From contig CAJTFL010000011.1 in the NCBI GenBank assembly GCA_910575565.1, positions 1-64,000 on the forward strand: a stretch of 64,000 nucleotides of DNA. Direction: 5' to 3'. Numbering within the stretch: the stretch's first letter is position 1; every line of letters begins with the position of its first letter. The notes under the pieces were generated by a model, which did not search any database, was not told the DNA's origin, and saw nothing but the letters and a program-made list of their open reading frames with translations. Made by a program: the position numbers and the translations under genes. Source of the stretch: Lachnospiraceae bacterium (GTDB taxonomy: Bacteria; Bacillota; Clostridia; Lachnospirales; Lachnospiraceae). Shown piece by piece: positions 15,885-24,898 of the stretch.

Positions 15885-16717
15885 CTTTCTCCTCCCTTCA
15901 TCTGCCTGATTATTTCCTCCAGCTCCGCCCTTGCCTGCCTGTATTCCTCTTCCGTGGGAACCCGGTGATGCCATCCGGCCTGATTTTCCATAAAAGACAC
16001 CCCGCAGCCTTTCGTGGTATGGGCAATCACCGCCGTAGGCTTTCCCTTCACCGTCCTTGCTTGGTCAAAGGCCCGATCCAGGGATAAGATCACATTCCCT
16101 TTAGCTTCCTCCACGTTCCACCCAAAGCTTTCCAAACGTTTCCTTAAATTCCTGTGGTTCATCACCTCGTCCGTAGTCCCGGAAATCTGGAGGCCGTTTA
16201 AATCCACCACCGCGCAAAGATTATCCAGCCGGTACTGGGAGGCCGACATTACCCCTTCCCAAACGGAGCCTTCCGCCAGCTCTCCGTCTCCCATAACCGT
16301 GTATACCCGGTAATTTTCCCCGTCCATCTTCCCGGCCAAAGCCATCCCCACGCACACTGGCAGGCCGTGGCCCAAGGAGCCGGAATTCATCTCAATCCCC
16401 GGCAGCTTATTGTTTGGATGGCCTATGTAGGGCGACTGAAAAGCAGAAAACTTCTCCTTTACCTCCGCGATATCCAGAAAGCCTTTCCTGGCAAGAACCG
16501 CATAATAGCTTTCCATGGAATGGCCTTTGCTGAGGACGAACCGATCCCGGTCTTTTCCGCCCCAATTTTCAGGCGAAAGATTCATTTGACGGAAATACAG
16601 ATCCGTCAGGATCTCCATTACGCTGAAATCCCCTCCGATATGGCCGGTTTTCCCGCCGTAGATCATATCCAGCACATCCAGCCGCAGTTCATACGCCAAA
16701 ACCGATAATTCATCCAT
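15881..16717 (-). CDS. Transketolase, N-terminal (thiamine diphosphate) subunit
   Basis: This 278-residue protein carries the ThDP-binding motif GDGELAEGSVWE...NLCAVVDLNGLQISG, preceded by SKGHSMESYYAVLA and NSGSLGHGLPVCVGMALAGK. These are the His and Gly-rich segments of transketolase domain 1. It overlaps the C-terminal subunit by 4 bp, ensuring equal production. It sits downstream of the isomerase and upstream of the kinase in an operon, so the complex probably handles the product of the kinase. Confidence 0.9.
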   Translation of the reverse strand: MDELSVLAYELRLDVLDMIYGGKTGHIGGDFSVMEILTDLYFRQMNLSPENWGGKDRDRFVLSKGHSMESYYAVLARKGFLDIAEVKEKFSAFQSPYIGHPNNKLPGIEMNSGSLGHGLPVCVGMALAGKMDGENYRVYTVMGDGELAEGSVWEGVMSASQYRLDNLCAVVDLNGLQISGTTDEVMNHRNLRKRLESFGWNVEEAKGNVILSLDRAFDQARTVKGKPTAVIAHTTKGCGVSFMENQAGWHHRVPTEEEYRQARAELEEIIRQMKGGER

Positions 16718-16744
16718 ACGAATGCACCTTTCCTTTCCGGCAGC

Positions 16745-18145
16745 TTACTCTCCCCGGATATATGCCTTAACCGCTTCCTCCACCGGGTCGTACAGATCCG
16801 CCTTGATCCTTATGTATTTACAAGCCTCGTAGAGCGCAGGGACAACATTTTTATGGATTCCCACGCAGTGGTGGATATACGGCCCGCACACCAGCTTCTC
16901 CTCCAGCCGCTTTAGGTTTTCCACCTCCACCCACAGGTATGTGCCCTTGGTATACGGCCCTTCTATGCCCCTGGCATTGCCTAAAAGAAGGGAGTATTCC
17001 CCGTTATCGCCGTCAAAACGGGCCAGCGTCACTTCCCCGTACTTTGCCAAAGCCTCAACCGCCCCCGGATGGTTAAACGCCAGGGGATAGCCGATGGAGG
17101 GCTTTTCCTGAGCCACCGAAATGGGCCACGGCCCGCAGTGCTGCAAAAGCTCCCCGTTTTCATTGTCCGGATGGCGCACAGTCCAGTCCGCGAAAAAGCT
17201 CCTGGTTCCGTCCAAGGCTGCCGCCTCCACCAAAAGGGAGGTAATGGCTCCGTGGACATCCGTCTCACAGGCCACCGGGAATCCCTCCTCGTTTAACAGG
17301 GAATTGGCCGCGCAGGGCATAATCCCCACCTCCTCCTGAAGGGCATTCCAGCACTGGATGGCCGCCCCGTTGCAGCCGTACCGATCCGCCAGCCTTCGGA
17401 CAGCCACCTTCATCGCCCCGATGGATTCCAGCGCTTCCTCCTTTACCTTAACCGTCATATGCTCACGGCAGTACGCCATCACTTCCCTTACCTGAGCCTT
17501 CTCCTCCTTGGCCTTTCTCATCTCAGCCGTTAATTCCGCCATGGGAACAGGGGCTAACTGGAGATTAAACCGCTCCAAAAGCTCCCCCTCATTGCACATG
17601 GTAGACCAAAAGTCAAAGGGCCTTGGAGCAATCTGCAAAATCCTGGTTTTCCGAAACACCTTGACCACATTGCAGACCGCCAAAAAGTTTTCCATCCCCC
17701 GCCGGAAAGCCTCGTCCTCCAAGCGGCAGTTGGTCAGATAGGTAAAGGGAACCTTAAACCGCCTAAGCACCTTGCCGGTGGCAAAAAGGCCGCACTGGCT
17801 GTCCCTTAAGCGGATCCCTTCCTCGTCCGGCCGCTCATCCCTAGGTCCCCATAAAAGCACCGGCACATCCAGCTCCTTCGCCAGCCTGGCTACCAGATAT
17901 TCCGTGCCGAAATTGCAGTGGGGGAAAAACAAACCGTCAATTTTTTCCCGCTTAAACTTATCCCGTATCCTCTCCCGATCCCCCTCGTCGTAGAGAAGCC
18001 CTTCCTCATTGATATCGTCAATATCCACAAATTCTACGCCTAATTCCTTAAGCTTATCCCTGGTAAGGCCCGCATATTTCACTGCGTCGGGAGCGCTGAA
18101 AATACTCCTCCTCGTAGGGGCAAACCCTAGTTTTACCTGACCCAT
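16745..18145 (-). CDS. L-fucose/L-arabinose isomerase-family protein
   Basis: The start at 18145 follows CGGAGGAGA. The 466-residue protein shows the fucose-isomerase-like fold: an N-terminal Rossmann-type part (IDGLFFPHCNFGTEYLVARL, VLLWGPRDERPD) and a C-terminal metal/substrate domain (CETDVHGAITSLLVEAA, LQHCGPWPIS, HHCVGIHK). These enzymes interconvert aldoses and ketoses with Mn2+. It is less like true L-fucose isomerase (about 590 aa), so the substrate is open. It lies between the nucleoside-hydrolase-like gene and the transketolase genes. Confidence 0.8.
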   Translation of the reverse strand: MGQVKLGFAPTRRSIFSAPDAVKYAGLTRDKLKELGVEFVDIDDINEEGLLYDEGDRERIRDKFKREKIDGLFFPHCNFGTEYLVARLAKELDVPVLLWGPRDERPDEEGIRLRDSQCGLFATGKVLRRFKVPFTYLTNCRLEDEAFRRGMENFLAVCNVVKVFRKTRILQIAPRPFDFWSTMCNEGELLERFNLQLAPVPMAELTAEMRKAKEEKAQVREVMAYCREHMTVKVKEEALESIGAMKVAVRRLADRYGCNGAAIQCWNALQEEVGIMPCAANSLLNEEGFPVACETDVHGAITSLLVEAAALDGTRSFFADWTVRHPDNENGELLQHCGPWPISVAQEKPSIGYPLAFNHPGAVEALAKYGEVTLARFDGDNGEYSLLLGNARGIEGPYTKGTYLWVEVENLKRLEEKLVCGPYIHHCVGIHKNVVPALYEACKYIRIKADLYDPVEEAVKAYIRGE

Positions 18146-18244
18146 ATTCTCCTCCGTTTCCTGATGCATACGCTTTTTTAAATCTTTAAATTTCCCTGGG
18201 CTTGTGACTTCCGCGCATTTTTATAGGGGCAAACCCGCCTTTTT

Positions 18245-18267
18245 GGATATCCCCTTTTCGGATATCC
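18245..18267 (-). other. Intra-operon hairpin
   Basis: GGATATCC occurs twice (18245-18252 and 18260-18267) around a 7-base loop in the gap between the hydrolase and the isomerase gene. It may be an mRNA processing or partial termination structure that sets relative expression. Confidence 0.4.
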
Positions 18268-19197
18268 TTAGCGCTCCTGCCCGCCCGTTTCCCGCCTGGC
18301 CGTAAACAGCGCCAGCTTGGCGTAAAAATCCTCCAGGATAAACCGGTTATCCACGTGATGGTATACCCGGATAGGACGGTTCTGGCGGTTATTCACATAA
18401 GCCATATTGTCGGTAATCAGCGGAGCCTGCACCCAATCGTAACTGTACATATGGGCAAACAGCAAAACCCCTACTGCCGGAGAATCCCCCAAACACCAGT
18501 ATTCCCCCGTCCTGGCAGTCGCCATGGCAAAAGACGTATGGCCGTGCTCCTCCAGCTGCTCAAACAAATATTTCCCCAGCTCCCCGCAGGGCCTTACCCG
18601 GTACTCCAGCTCAGCCAAGGACACAATCACCTGGCTGTAAACATCCCTTGGGATCTGCCACACCGGAAGGGCGGAATTCATCACAAACCGAGCCGCCAAA
18701 ATATCGTTATTTAAGTTATACTCATAGCCCCCTTCCGGGTACTGGGCGCCCCCAATCCAGATGCAGGTCATCCGGTTTGTAATCCTGGGTTCCATCAGGC
18801 AGGCGCTTGCCATATCCGTAAGAGGCCCTAAGAAAATCACATACAGCGGATCCTCGCTTTCCTTCATGGCCTCATCAATAATCAGCCTGGCTCCCTCCGA
18901 TTCCACCGGAACTAAGATGTCCTCCAGCTTACGATCCGCCCCCCGGTAAGCCAGCTCTTTCGGAAAATCCATCAAACCCAAAAGCTTAACTACCTCCTCA
19001 TAGCTGTCCTCCATGCTGTGCGGGCTTTTCTCCGTACCAAAATGAGCGGCGATAATCCCCCTGTTGTCAAACTTCGGGCTTAACAGCGCCTGTACGATGG
19101 CATATTGATCGTCCGCTTCATTCTTTGCGTCACTGTTAATGATCAGCCTTACTCGTCTGCCTTCTGGAATCCGAAAATGATATTGATCGTAAATCAT
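18268..19197 (-). CDS. Nucleoside-hydrolase-like (IUNH superfamily) protein
   Basis: This 309-residue protein begins with an IUNH-type metal-binding loop, here in the variant form SDAKNEADDQYAIV instead of DTDPGxDD. It continues with VIFLGPLTDMASACLM, IWIGGAQYPEGGYEYNLNND (the N-x-x-x-D ligand segment) and a C-terminal DNMAYV. IUNH enzymes use Ca2+ to cleave N-glycosidic bonds of furanosyl nucleosides. The variant loop suggests a subgroup with another furanoside substrate. GGAGAAGG precedes the ATG. It is separated from the permease gene by a 520-bp gap filled by a repeat, so it may not be strictly co-transcribed with the transporter. Confidence 0.75.
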   Translation of the reverse strand: MIYDQYHFRIPEGRRVRLIINSDAKNEADDQYAIVQALLSPKFDNRGIIAAHFGTEKSPHSMEDSYEEVVKLLGLMDFPKELAYRGADRKLEDILVPVESEGARLIIDEAMKESEDPLYVIFLGPLTDMASACLMEPRITNRMTCIWIGGAQYPEGGYEYNLNNDILAARFVMNSALPVWQIPRDVYSQVIVSLAELEYRVRPCGELGKYLFEQLEEHGHTSFAMATARTGEYWCLGDSPAVGVLLFAHMYSYDWVQAPLITDNMAYVNNRQNRPIRVYHHVDNRFILEDFYAKLALFTARRETGGQER

Positions 19198-19720
19198 GCA
19201 GCCTTCTCCTTTTCTTTGTTTATTCGTTTATTTTTTCTTAAAAATAATTCATTTTTAATAGCAGATATTCTGATAATTATTTTGCTTTTCCGCTGTATCA
19301 GGCGATATACATTAGTATTTTTCCGCTGTATCAGGCGATATGCGTCAGCGCTTTTTTCTGCGCCGGGCCATATTCCATCGTCACTTACGCTTAGCTGTAC
19401 CGGCAAGCAAAGAATGGCATTTTCAAGTATCCAGCATCTAGCCGTCTGTAGTGCGTGTACACGAAGAAAACCGTATAAAACGGCGGCACTTAGCCAGGTC
19501 TTTTCGAGCTGGATCGTTTTATGTCGAGCGAGAGCGCGTTTTCGTGTGTACACGCACCACAGGCGGCGAACTCGTCAGCCTATGCGTCTCATCTCAACCA
19601 ACAAACTTATCGCAAAAAACACCAACTAACTCCATTCATTCCAACATCTTCCGAAGCAACCCAGCACCAAAACCAATCTTACCAGCTACCCAAGTTGACA
19701 AAGCATCAATCTTCTTCCCC
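19198..19720. repeat. Dispersed repeat (copy A) between hydrolase and permease genes
   Basis: The gap has no credible gene. It begins with a tandem pair of about 34 bp (TTTTTCCGCTGTATCAGGCG at about 19,291 and 19,320). From 19,483 to 19,720 it closely matches 56,817-57,130, including GGCACTTAGCCAGG, GTTTTATGTCGAGCG and CGCGTTTTCGTGTGTACA, down to CAAGTTGACAA. The second copy carries an extra 90-bp insertion. An ORF spanning 19,194-19,553 is a by-product of this repeat. Confidence 0.8.
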
Positions 19721-20548
19721 CTACTGCTTCACCGCCCCCGACATCCCTTCCACAAAGTAATTCTGAAAAGCCAAATACACCGCCAAAACCGGAATAATTG
19801 AGATCAAAACCCCCGCATTCAGCAATCCATAATCCGTGCCATACTCCCCAATAAAGCTCATCAGCCCATTGGGAACCGTCCGCAGGGAATCCTTGGTTAT
19901 CAGGATGCTTTGGAGCAAAAATTCATTCCAAGTACTTAAAAAGTCAATGATAAACACCGTAGCCAATGCCGGCTTCACATTAGGCAGGATAATGTCCCAG
20001 TACAGCCTGGCCACGCCGCAGCCGTCGATATAAGCCGCCTCGTCTAAATCTTTAGGGATCGTCCGCATAAAGCCCCTGAACACCAGCACCCCGTACCCAA
20101 TCCCAAACCCGATATAAACCACAAACAATCCGCCATACTGGTTTATCAGGTTATGGGCCGAGAAAAACCGGTTTAGGGGAATTAAGGCCATCTGGTGGGG
20201 GAGCATCATCCCCATCAGGAAAAAGACGAAAATCCCCGTTTTATGCTTGACCTGCAGGCGGGTGATGGCAAAGGCCGCCATGGATTCCACCAGGATCCCT
20301 AAGGGAACCTTCATCAGGCAGATCACCAGCCCGTTCTTCATATATTGTCCCAGCCTGCCCTTCGTCCAGGCATCGGCAAAATTGCTCCACTTCATCTTTT
20401 CCGGAAGGGAAAACAGGCTTTCCCCGGAGTAAAAATCCCCCTGGGATTTTAACGCCGTAATAAACACCGTGATCACCGGGATCAGCCAAATAAGCGCCAG
20501 CAACGTCAGCAGGACATAAAATACGATCTTTCTTCTCTTTTTGTTCAT
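19721..20548 (-). CDS. Sugar ABC transporter permease (MalG type)
   Basis: This 275-residue protein starts at the ATG at 20548 after TTAGGAGG. Six hydrophobic helices are evident, starting IVFYVLLTLLALIWLIPVIT, and the EAA loop reads EAAYIDGCGVARLYWDIILP. It is the inner-membrane partner of the permease encoded just upstream and docks a shared ATPase, since no ATPase gene is present in the operon. Last transporter gene before the catabolic genes. Confidence 0.9.
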   Translation of the reverse strand: MNKKRRKIVFYVLLTLLALIWLIPVITVFITALKSQGDFYSGESLFSLPEKMKWSNFADAWTKGRLGQYMKNGLVICLMKVPLGILVESMAAFAITRLQVKHKTGIFVFFLMGMMLPHQMALIPLNRFFSAHNLINQYGGLFVVYIGFGIGYGVLVFRGFMRTIPKDLDEAAYIDGCGVARLYWDIILPNVKPALATVFIIDFLSTWNEFLLQSILITKDSLRTVPNGLMSFIGEYGTDYGLLNAGVLISIIPVLAVYLAFQNYFVEGMSGAVKQ

Positions 20549-20642
20549 GGAACCTCCTAAATACCAAGGCAGCGGCACAAGCTGCTTTGCCGCATCCGCC
20601 CATTCATCAGAAAGCATACCGGCTGCTATGCTATCCCTGCCT

Positions 20643-21515
20643 TTAATCTTCCCTTGCGGTATACAATACGTAAGGCACGATAATCACAATCATCATCAGG
20701 AACATAACGCTGGCAACCGCGCTTCCCTTGCCGAAGTTATTGTACATAAAGGTTTGGGAATACATATACGTAGCCAGGGTTTCCGTGGAATTTCCCGGTC
20801 CCCCTCCGGTCATTACCTTAATAATGTCGTAAACCTTCATGGCCGCGATAATCAGCGTGGCAAACACCACCACAAAGGTTTCCTTCAGCATAGGGATCGT
20901 AATGCAGAAAAACAAGGTAATCTTCCCCGCCCCGTCAATGGTGGCCGCCTCCAAAATATCCGAGGGGATCGTCTGCAGACCGGACAAAAACAGGATCATG
21001 GGCTGCCCCACCCCCTGCCAGAGCGCCGCCCCGTAAACGCAGTACAGGGCAATCTTCGGGTTGGAAAGCCAGGTGAGCTTAAATTTCCCCAAACCGACCA
21101 GTTCAAGCACTTCGTTTAAAAATCCCATATTCGGATTGTACATCCATTTCCAGATCACCCCTACCACTACCCAGGACAGCATATAGGGGATATAAAAAAC
21201 CGCCCGGTAAACCACCCTGCCCCGGAAAGAACGGTTTAAGATCACCGCCAAAAGCAGCGCTATGCTGACGGTGAAGAAAATCGTCAAAAGCATCCACAGG
21301 AAATTATTTTTTAAGGCTGTGAGAAACACCGGATCCGCCGCAAACAGATTCACGTAATTTTTAAAAGCCACAAACTTTTTCTCCGCAATCCCGTTCCAGC
21401 TAAAAAAGCTTAAATACAGCGAATACAGCGTAGGGATAATCACCACGGAACTAAAAATCACAAATGCAGGAAGCAGAAATAAATAAGCTTTCCAGTCTAA
21501 CGGTTTCTTCTTCAA
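20643..21515 (-). CDS. Sugar ABC transporter permease (MalF type)
   Basis: About 290 residues with six helices and the EAA motif EAATIDGAGKITLFFCITIP. The start is best taken as the TTG at 21515 because GGGAGGGA lies 7 bases before it; an alternative TTG at 21530 would put that purine run inside the gene. It pairs with the next permease to form the channel for the substrate delivered by the lipoprotein encoded upstream at 21,843-23,210. Confidence 0.88.
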   Translation of the reverse strand: MKKKPLDWKAYLFLLPAFVIFSSVVIIPTLYSLYLSFFSWNGIAEKKFVAFKNYVNLFAADPVFLTALKNNFLWMLLTIFFTVSIALLLAVILNRSFRGRVVYRAVFYIPYMLSWVVVGVIWKWMYNPNMGFLNEVLELVGLGKFKLTWLSNPKIALYCVYGAALWQGVGQPMILFLSGLQTIPSDILEAATIDGAGKITLFFCITIPMLKETFVVVFATLIIAAMKVYDIIKVMTGGGPGNSTETLATYMYSQTFMYNNFGKGSAVASVMFLMMIVIIVPYVLYTARED

Positions 21516-21842
21516 TTTATCCCTCCCCAATTTCTTTTTAAGGAACTGTCCAGCGCCTTCACCTTTACCGGCAAAAACCGCGCCATCCCCCGGACAGGCT
21601 CAGGGCGTGTTTGAATATCTGGCAAAGGGCAAATTTATTTGGCCTTTGTGATAAGCACAAAGGGAACCGGATAATTCATGAATTTACCGGCTCCCTTAAA
21701 GCACGCCTGCCCTTAGGCCGCCCGTCAGCCAATGCCCTGTTCTAGTGTAGCGACCTGGCGCCATTTGGCTGAAAGCAATCAGGTCAGCACGCGCCCTGTC
21801 CTGGAACGTGTTTAGAAAATTGCTTTTTGATTAACGGAAACG
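21516..21842. other. Intergenic stretch inside the ABC operon
   Basis: This 327-bp gap separates the binding-protein gene from the permeases. It contains inverted repeats near 21,670-21,700 (CCGGATAATTC / GAATTTACCGG) that can form a hairpin and so reduce read-through, giving excess binding protein. At 21,806 it has CTGGAACGTGTTTAGAAAAT, the same end sequence as the small inverted-repeat element at 56,842. No gene is seen. Confidence 0.5.
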
Positions 21843-23210
21843 CTAATTTTCTGCCAGGTAAGTGTCAATCGCCGCCTGGACCGCTGCCCCAACTTCCATT
21901 GGCTGCATATCGCCAATCACCACGCTGTCCTGGGCGGCAAACAGCTGGTCAGCCACCTGGGCAGGGAGAGCCTGATCCGTCTGGGTGTAGATCCCGCAGC
22001 CATCCATCAGCTCCATCACGCCCTCCGCTACAGCGAGGGATTCCGGAAGCTTGGCATCCTTTAAGGCGATAGGCTGCTCAATCTTGGAAAATTCCGGATT
22101 CTCATCCCCATTGTAATAGAAATCCCAGAATTTTACAATTGCATCCAGCTGGGCATCCGTCACATTTTTATTCACCTGGGTCATCTTCACATACGCCGCC
22201 ATACGCCCCGTGCCGTCCCCATTAGATTCCGTGGGGAAGGCGAAATAGCCGTACAGGCTGGTATCCTGCTCCGCATTCACAATCTGGGATGCCATGGTAG
22301 GGCTGTCAATAATCATGGCACAGGTTCCGTTATACAGATACATCCGGCAGTCGTTAGGATCCTCCGTCAGGAAGCCTTCGTTAAAGTACCCCTTCTGCTC
22401 CCATTCCTTAAACTTCTCAAAAGCCTTGGCAACCGCCTGGGAGGAGCCCCAGTCGCCGGTAAGGTTATTCAGCCCATCATGTTCTTCCTTCGTCCCGTAG
22501 TACTCGATCAGATCCTGGATATAGCGCATTACGTGCCAGCCGTACTGGCCGCCTGTGGCAAAGGGAATTACCCCGTCAGCCTTTAAGGTTTCGCACACGG
22601 TTTCCAGCTCCTCAAAGGTCTTTGGGATTTCCAGGCCGTGCTGCTCAAAAATATCCTTCCTGTACCACAGATTCATCATGGCAATGCTCTGGGGAATGCC
22701 GCTAAGCTGCCCCTCCAGGGTGCACAATTCCAAAGCGGAGCCTAAATACTTCTCTTCCCAGTTATTTTCCTTGGCGTACTCCGTAAAATCATAGGTCAGC
22801 CCATTGGCCGGGTAATAGCTGGCCAGGCTCCCGCCCCAGTTGTACCACATATCCGGCATCGTCCCCGAGGACGCTGCCACCTTAAGGTTCGCCTTAATGT
22901 CATCTGTAGAATAGTAAGTAGGCGTGATGGTGACATTGGGATTTTTCTCCGCAAACGCCGCAATAATCTTGTCCTCAAATTCTTTCCGGTTAGCCAACGA
23001 CCAGAAGGTAAGCTCAACCGCCTCCCCGCCTTCAGCCTGGGAAGCTTCCCCCGCCTCTTCTTTTTTCGTCTCTGCTTCACCGGCTGCCCCTGCCGATGTG
23101 CCTTCCGCCTTCGCCCCTTCTGTCTCCGGCTTTGACGATCCGGAACATCCGCTTAACATACCGGCTGCCATGGCGGCGCAAACCAAGAAACTCCATACGT
23201 TTTTTCTCAT
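21843..23210 (-). CDS. Sugar ABC transporter solute-binding lipoprotein
   Basis: The start at 23210 gives a lipoprotein signal (MRKNVWSFLVCAAMAAGM) with lipobox LSGC, so the mature protein is anchored at its Cys. An acidic, Ala/Glu-rich linker precedes a family 1 extracellular binding domain (LTFWSLANRKEFEDKIIAAF). It delivers an oligosaccharide or glycoside to the two downstream permeases. First gene of the minus-strand operon, with AT-rich palindromes 140 bp upstream and a divergent LacI gene. Confidence 0.9.
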   Translation of the reverse strand: MRKNVWSFLVCAAMAAGMLSGCSGSSKPETEGAKAEGTSAGAAGEAETKKEEAGEASQAEGGEAVELTFWSLANRKEFEDKIIAAFAEKNPNVTITPTYYSTDDIKANLKVAASSGTMPDMWYNWGGSLASYYPANGLTYDFTEYAKENNWEEKYLGSALELCTLEGQLSGIPQSIAMMNLWYRKDIFEQHGLEIPKTFEELETVCETLKADGVIPFATGGQYGWHVMRYIQDLIEYYGTKEEHDGLNNLTGDWGSSQAVAKAFEKFKEWEQKGYFNEGFLTEDPNDCRMYLYNGTCAMIIDSPTMASQIVNAEQDTSLYGYFAFPTESNGDGTGRMAAYVKMTQVNKNVTDAQLDAIVKFWDFYYNGDENPEFSKIEQPIALKDAKLPESLAVAEGVMELMDGCGIYTQTDQALPAQVADQLFAAQDSVVIGDMQPMEVGAAVQAAIDTYLAEN

Positions 23211-23349
23211 ACCTTTCTTCTCCTTTTCTTTAATTTTTAGAAAATAGATCAAAGGGATTTTAATCTCCCCAGGAACTGCTTCCCCCTTCCAAACGGCTCG
23301 TGCAATGCCCCAAAACCAAAACCTCCCCTGCCCATCCATATCGCTATAA

Positions 23350-23362
23350 AATTTATTAAATT
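23350..23362. promoter_or_regulatory. Candidate LacI operator, operon side
   Basis: AATTTATTAAATT is a 13-bp perfect palindrome around a central T. A near copy follows at 23,371-23,384. The identical palindrome occurs at 23,517-23,529 on the lacI side. The 408-bp region between the divergent genes otherwise holds no gene and is very AT-rich. Confidence 0.5.
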
Positions 23363-23516
23363 TATATTGCTTTTATTAAATTATTTTTGCTTATTCAGTT
23401 TTTATTTAATAATACTAGACTTTTTTGCTATTTTCAATGGCATTAATGCATAATATTTTGTATATATTTTTGTTAATTTTTTCTTGTTTCCATATTTTTC
23501 CTTGTTTAGTTAGATG

Positions 23517-23529
23517 AATTTATTAAATT
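23517..23529. promoter_or_regulatory. Candidate LacI operator, regulator side
   Basis: AATTTATTAAATT is repeated here and overlaps a further half site (TTTACTAAATTT) that runs up to the -35 of the lacI promoter at 23,543. Its location suits autorepression and DNA looping with the 23,350 site. Confidence 0.5.
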
Positions 23530-23542
23530 TACTAAATTTTTA

Positions 23543-23571
23543 TTGACCATTCCCCTCGGATCTTTTATAAT
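23543..23571 (+). promoter_or_regulatory. SigA-type promoter of the lacI gene
   Basis: TTGACC at 23543-23548 and TATAAT at 23566-23571 are separated by 17 bp. The ATG of the regulator is 47 bp downstream. Confidence 0.75.
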
Positions 23572-23618
23572 GAAACGTAAATGATATGCTATTGACAATC
23601 TGAAAAAGGAGTTCCCCG

Positions 23619-24677
23619 ATGAAAAAAGGAATCAAAGCTAAGGATCTGGCACAATTACTGGGAGTTTCCCCCTCCACCGTTTCCATGGTAATGAACAATA
23701 AACCCGGCATCAGCGACGCCACCAGAAAAATGATCTTTGATAAGCTCACCGAGCTTGGTTCCCCTCTGCCGTCCCATGCCGCCAGCCCCAAGGCCATCGA
23801 CTTTATCTATTTCGTCATCTACAAAAAACATGGGAAGGTGGTGGGCGACACCCCTTTTTTCTCCCAGCTGATCGAAGGCATCGAGCAGTCCGCCAAGGCC
23901 AGCGGCTACAACCTGCAGATCGCCTATTTCAACGAGGGAAACAACGTATCCTCCACCCTCCCCCTGATCCATTCCACAGAGTGCAAGGGACTTCTCCTGC
24001 TGGCTACGGAGATGTCCGCCGGGGACGCGGCAGGCTTTATGTCCCTTGGCTGCCCCATGGTCCTGCTGGACAGTTATTTTGATCAGCTGCCCATCGACAC
24101 CATCGTAATCAACAACAGCCAGGCCGCCAGGAACGCCACCAGGACATTAATCGAAAATGGGCACAGGAAAATCGGTTATCTCCATTCCGCATTCCATATC
24201 AATAACTTTTCTGAACGCAAGGACGGGTTTTACCATGAGATGCGCCAGAACGGACTGGAGGTTTCGCCTGCTTTCGAGTATAAGCTTACCCCCACTGTAG
24301 ACAGCGCATACAGCGACATGAAAGAAATCCTTGCCCAGGATCCGGAAATGCCCACGGCCTTTTTCGCGGACAACGACATTATCGCCCTGTCCGCCATGCG
24401 TGCCTTGAAGGAAAAGGGCTACCGGATACCGGAAGATATCTCCATCATCGGGATCGACGATATGCCCACCTGCGTGCTGATGGATCCGCCCCTGACCACC
24501 ATGCACGTCCCCAAGCATCAGATGGGCGTGCTGGCGGTAAAACGGCTGATTGAAAAAATCAGCCGGAAAAGCCAGGAGATCCTTACCATCCAAATCCGCA
24601 CTTCCCTGACCAGGCGCAGCAGCATTTTGAATTTAACCAGTTCTGCAGCCGGGAGGCGAAAGCAGGCTTCCTTGTAA
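23619..24677 (+). CDS. LacI-family transcriptional regulator
   Basis: This 352-residue protein has an N-terminal LacI headpiece (IKAKDLAQLLGVSPSTVSMV), a hinge and a periplasmic-binding-type sensor domain (GLLLLATEMS, NGHRKIGYLHS, FADNDIIALSAMRAL, GIDDMPTCVLMDPPLTT). AAAAGGAG precedes the ATG. It is divergent from the ABC/catabolic operon, and repeated AATTTATTAAATT palindromes between them mark likely operators. It presumably senses the imported sugar or a catabolic intermediate. Confidence 0.9.
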   Translation: MKKGIKAKDLAQLLGVSPSTVSMVMNNKPGISDATRKMIFDKLTELGSPLPSHAASPKAIDFIYFVIYKKHGKVVGDTPFFSQLIEGIEQSAKASGYNLQIAYFNEGNNVSSTLPLIHSTECKGLLLLATEMSAGDAAGFMSLGCPMVLLDSYFDQLPIDTIVINNSQAARNATRTLIENGHRKIGYLHSAFHINNFSERKDGFYHEMRQNGLEVSPAFEYKLTPTVDSAYSDMKEILAQDPEMPTAFFADNDIIALSAMRALKEKGYRIPEDISIIGIDDMPTCVLMDPPLTTMHVPKHQMGVLAVKRLIEKISRKSQEILTIQIRTSLTRRSSILNLTSSAAGRRKQASL

Positions 24678-24696
24678 GCCATTTCGTCCAAAAAGA

Positions 24697-24734
24697 AAAG
24701 GCAAGGACAGATAGCGCTATCTGCCTTGCCTTTC
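24697..24734. terminator. Bidirectional terminator after lacI
   Basis: AAAGGCAAGGACAGATAGC pairs with GCTATCTGCCTTGCCTTT, giving a long stem with A-rich and T-rich flanks on either side. It serves lacI and the convergent aldo/keto reductase. Confidence 0.8.
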
Positions 24735-24740
24735 TATGGA

Positions 24741-24780
24741 ATGATGTTGGGGGCAAAAGGTCTTTTGACCCTGGCATCAT
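24741..24780. repeat. 40-bp palindromic repeat, copy 1
   Basis: An imperfect palindrome starts ATGATGTTGGGGGCAAAAGG and ends with CCTGGCATCAT. A related palindrome lies at 36,003-36,047. It directly follows the terminator hairpin at 24,697. Confidence 0.65.
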
Positions 24781-24898
24781 GGGATATGGTGTCATTTGCT
24801 ATGCTCGGATAAAGCAACAATGCATTTCGCATTTTTCCGTCGTATCCATCATAACATATTGCTCGCCCCGGCAGGAACCTTGATTTCCATATCCACCA

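Noticed and set aside
13238..18145. Sulfoquinovose transketolase pathway
   Set aside because: A split transketolase and an isomerase are present, but no sulfo-sugar reductase, dehydrogenase or sulfonate-specific gene accompanies them, and an FGGY kinase does not fit that scheme.
19194..19553. 119-aa minus-strand ORF
   Set aside because: It lies within the dispersed repeat, its sequence is low-complexity and it has no ribosome site; the related repeat at 57 kb does not keep the frame.
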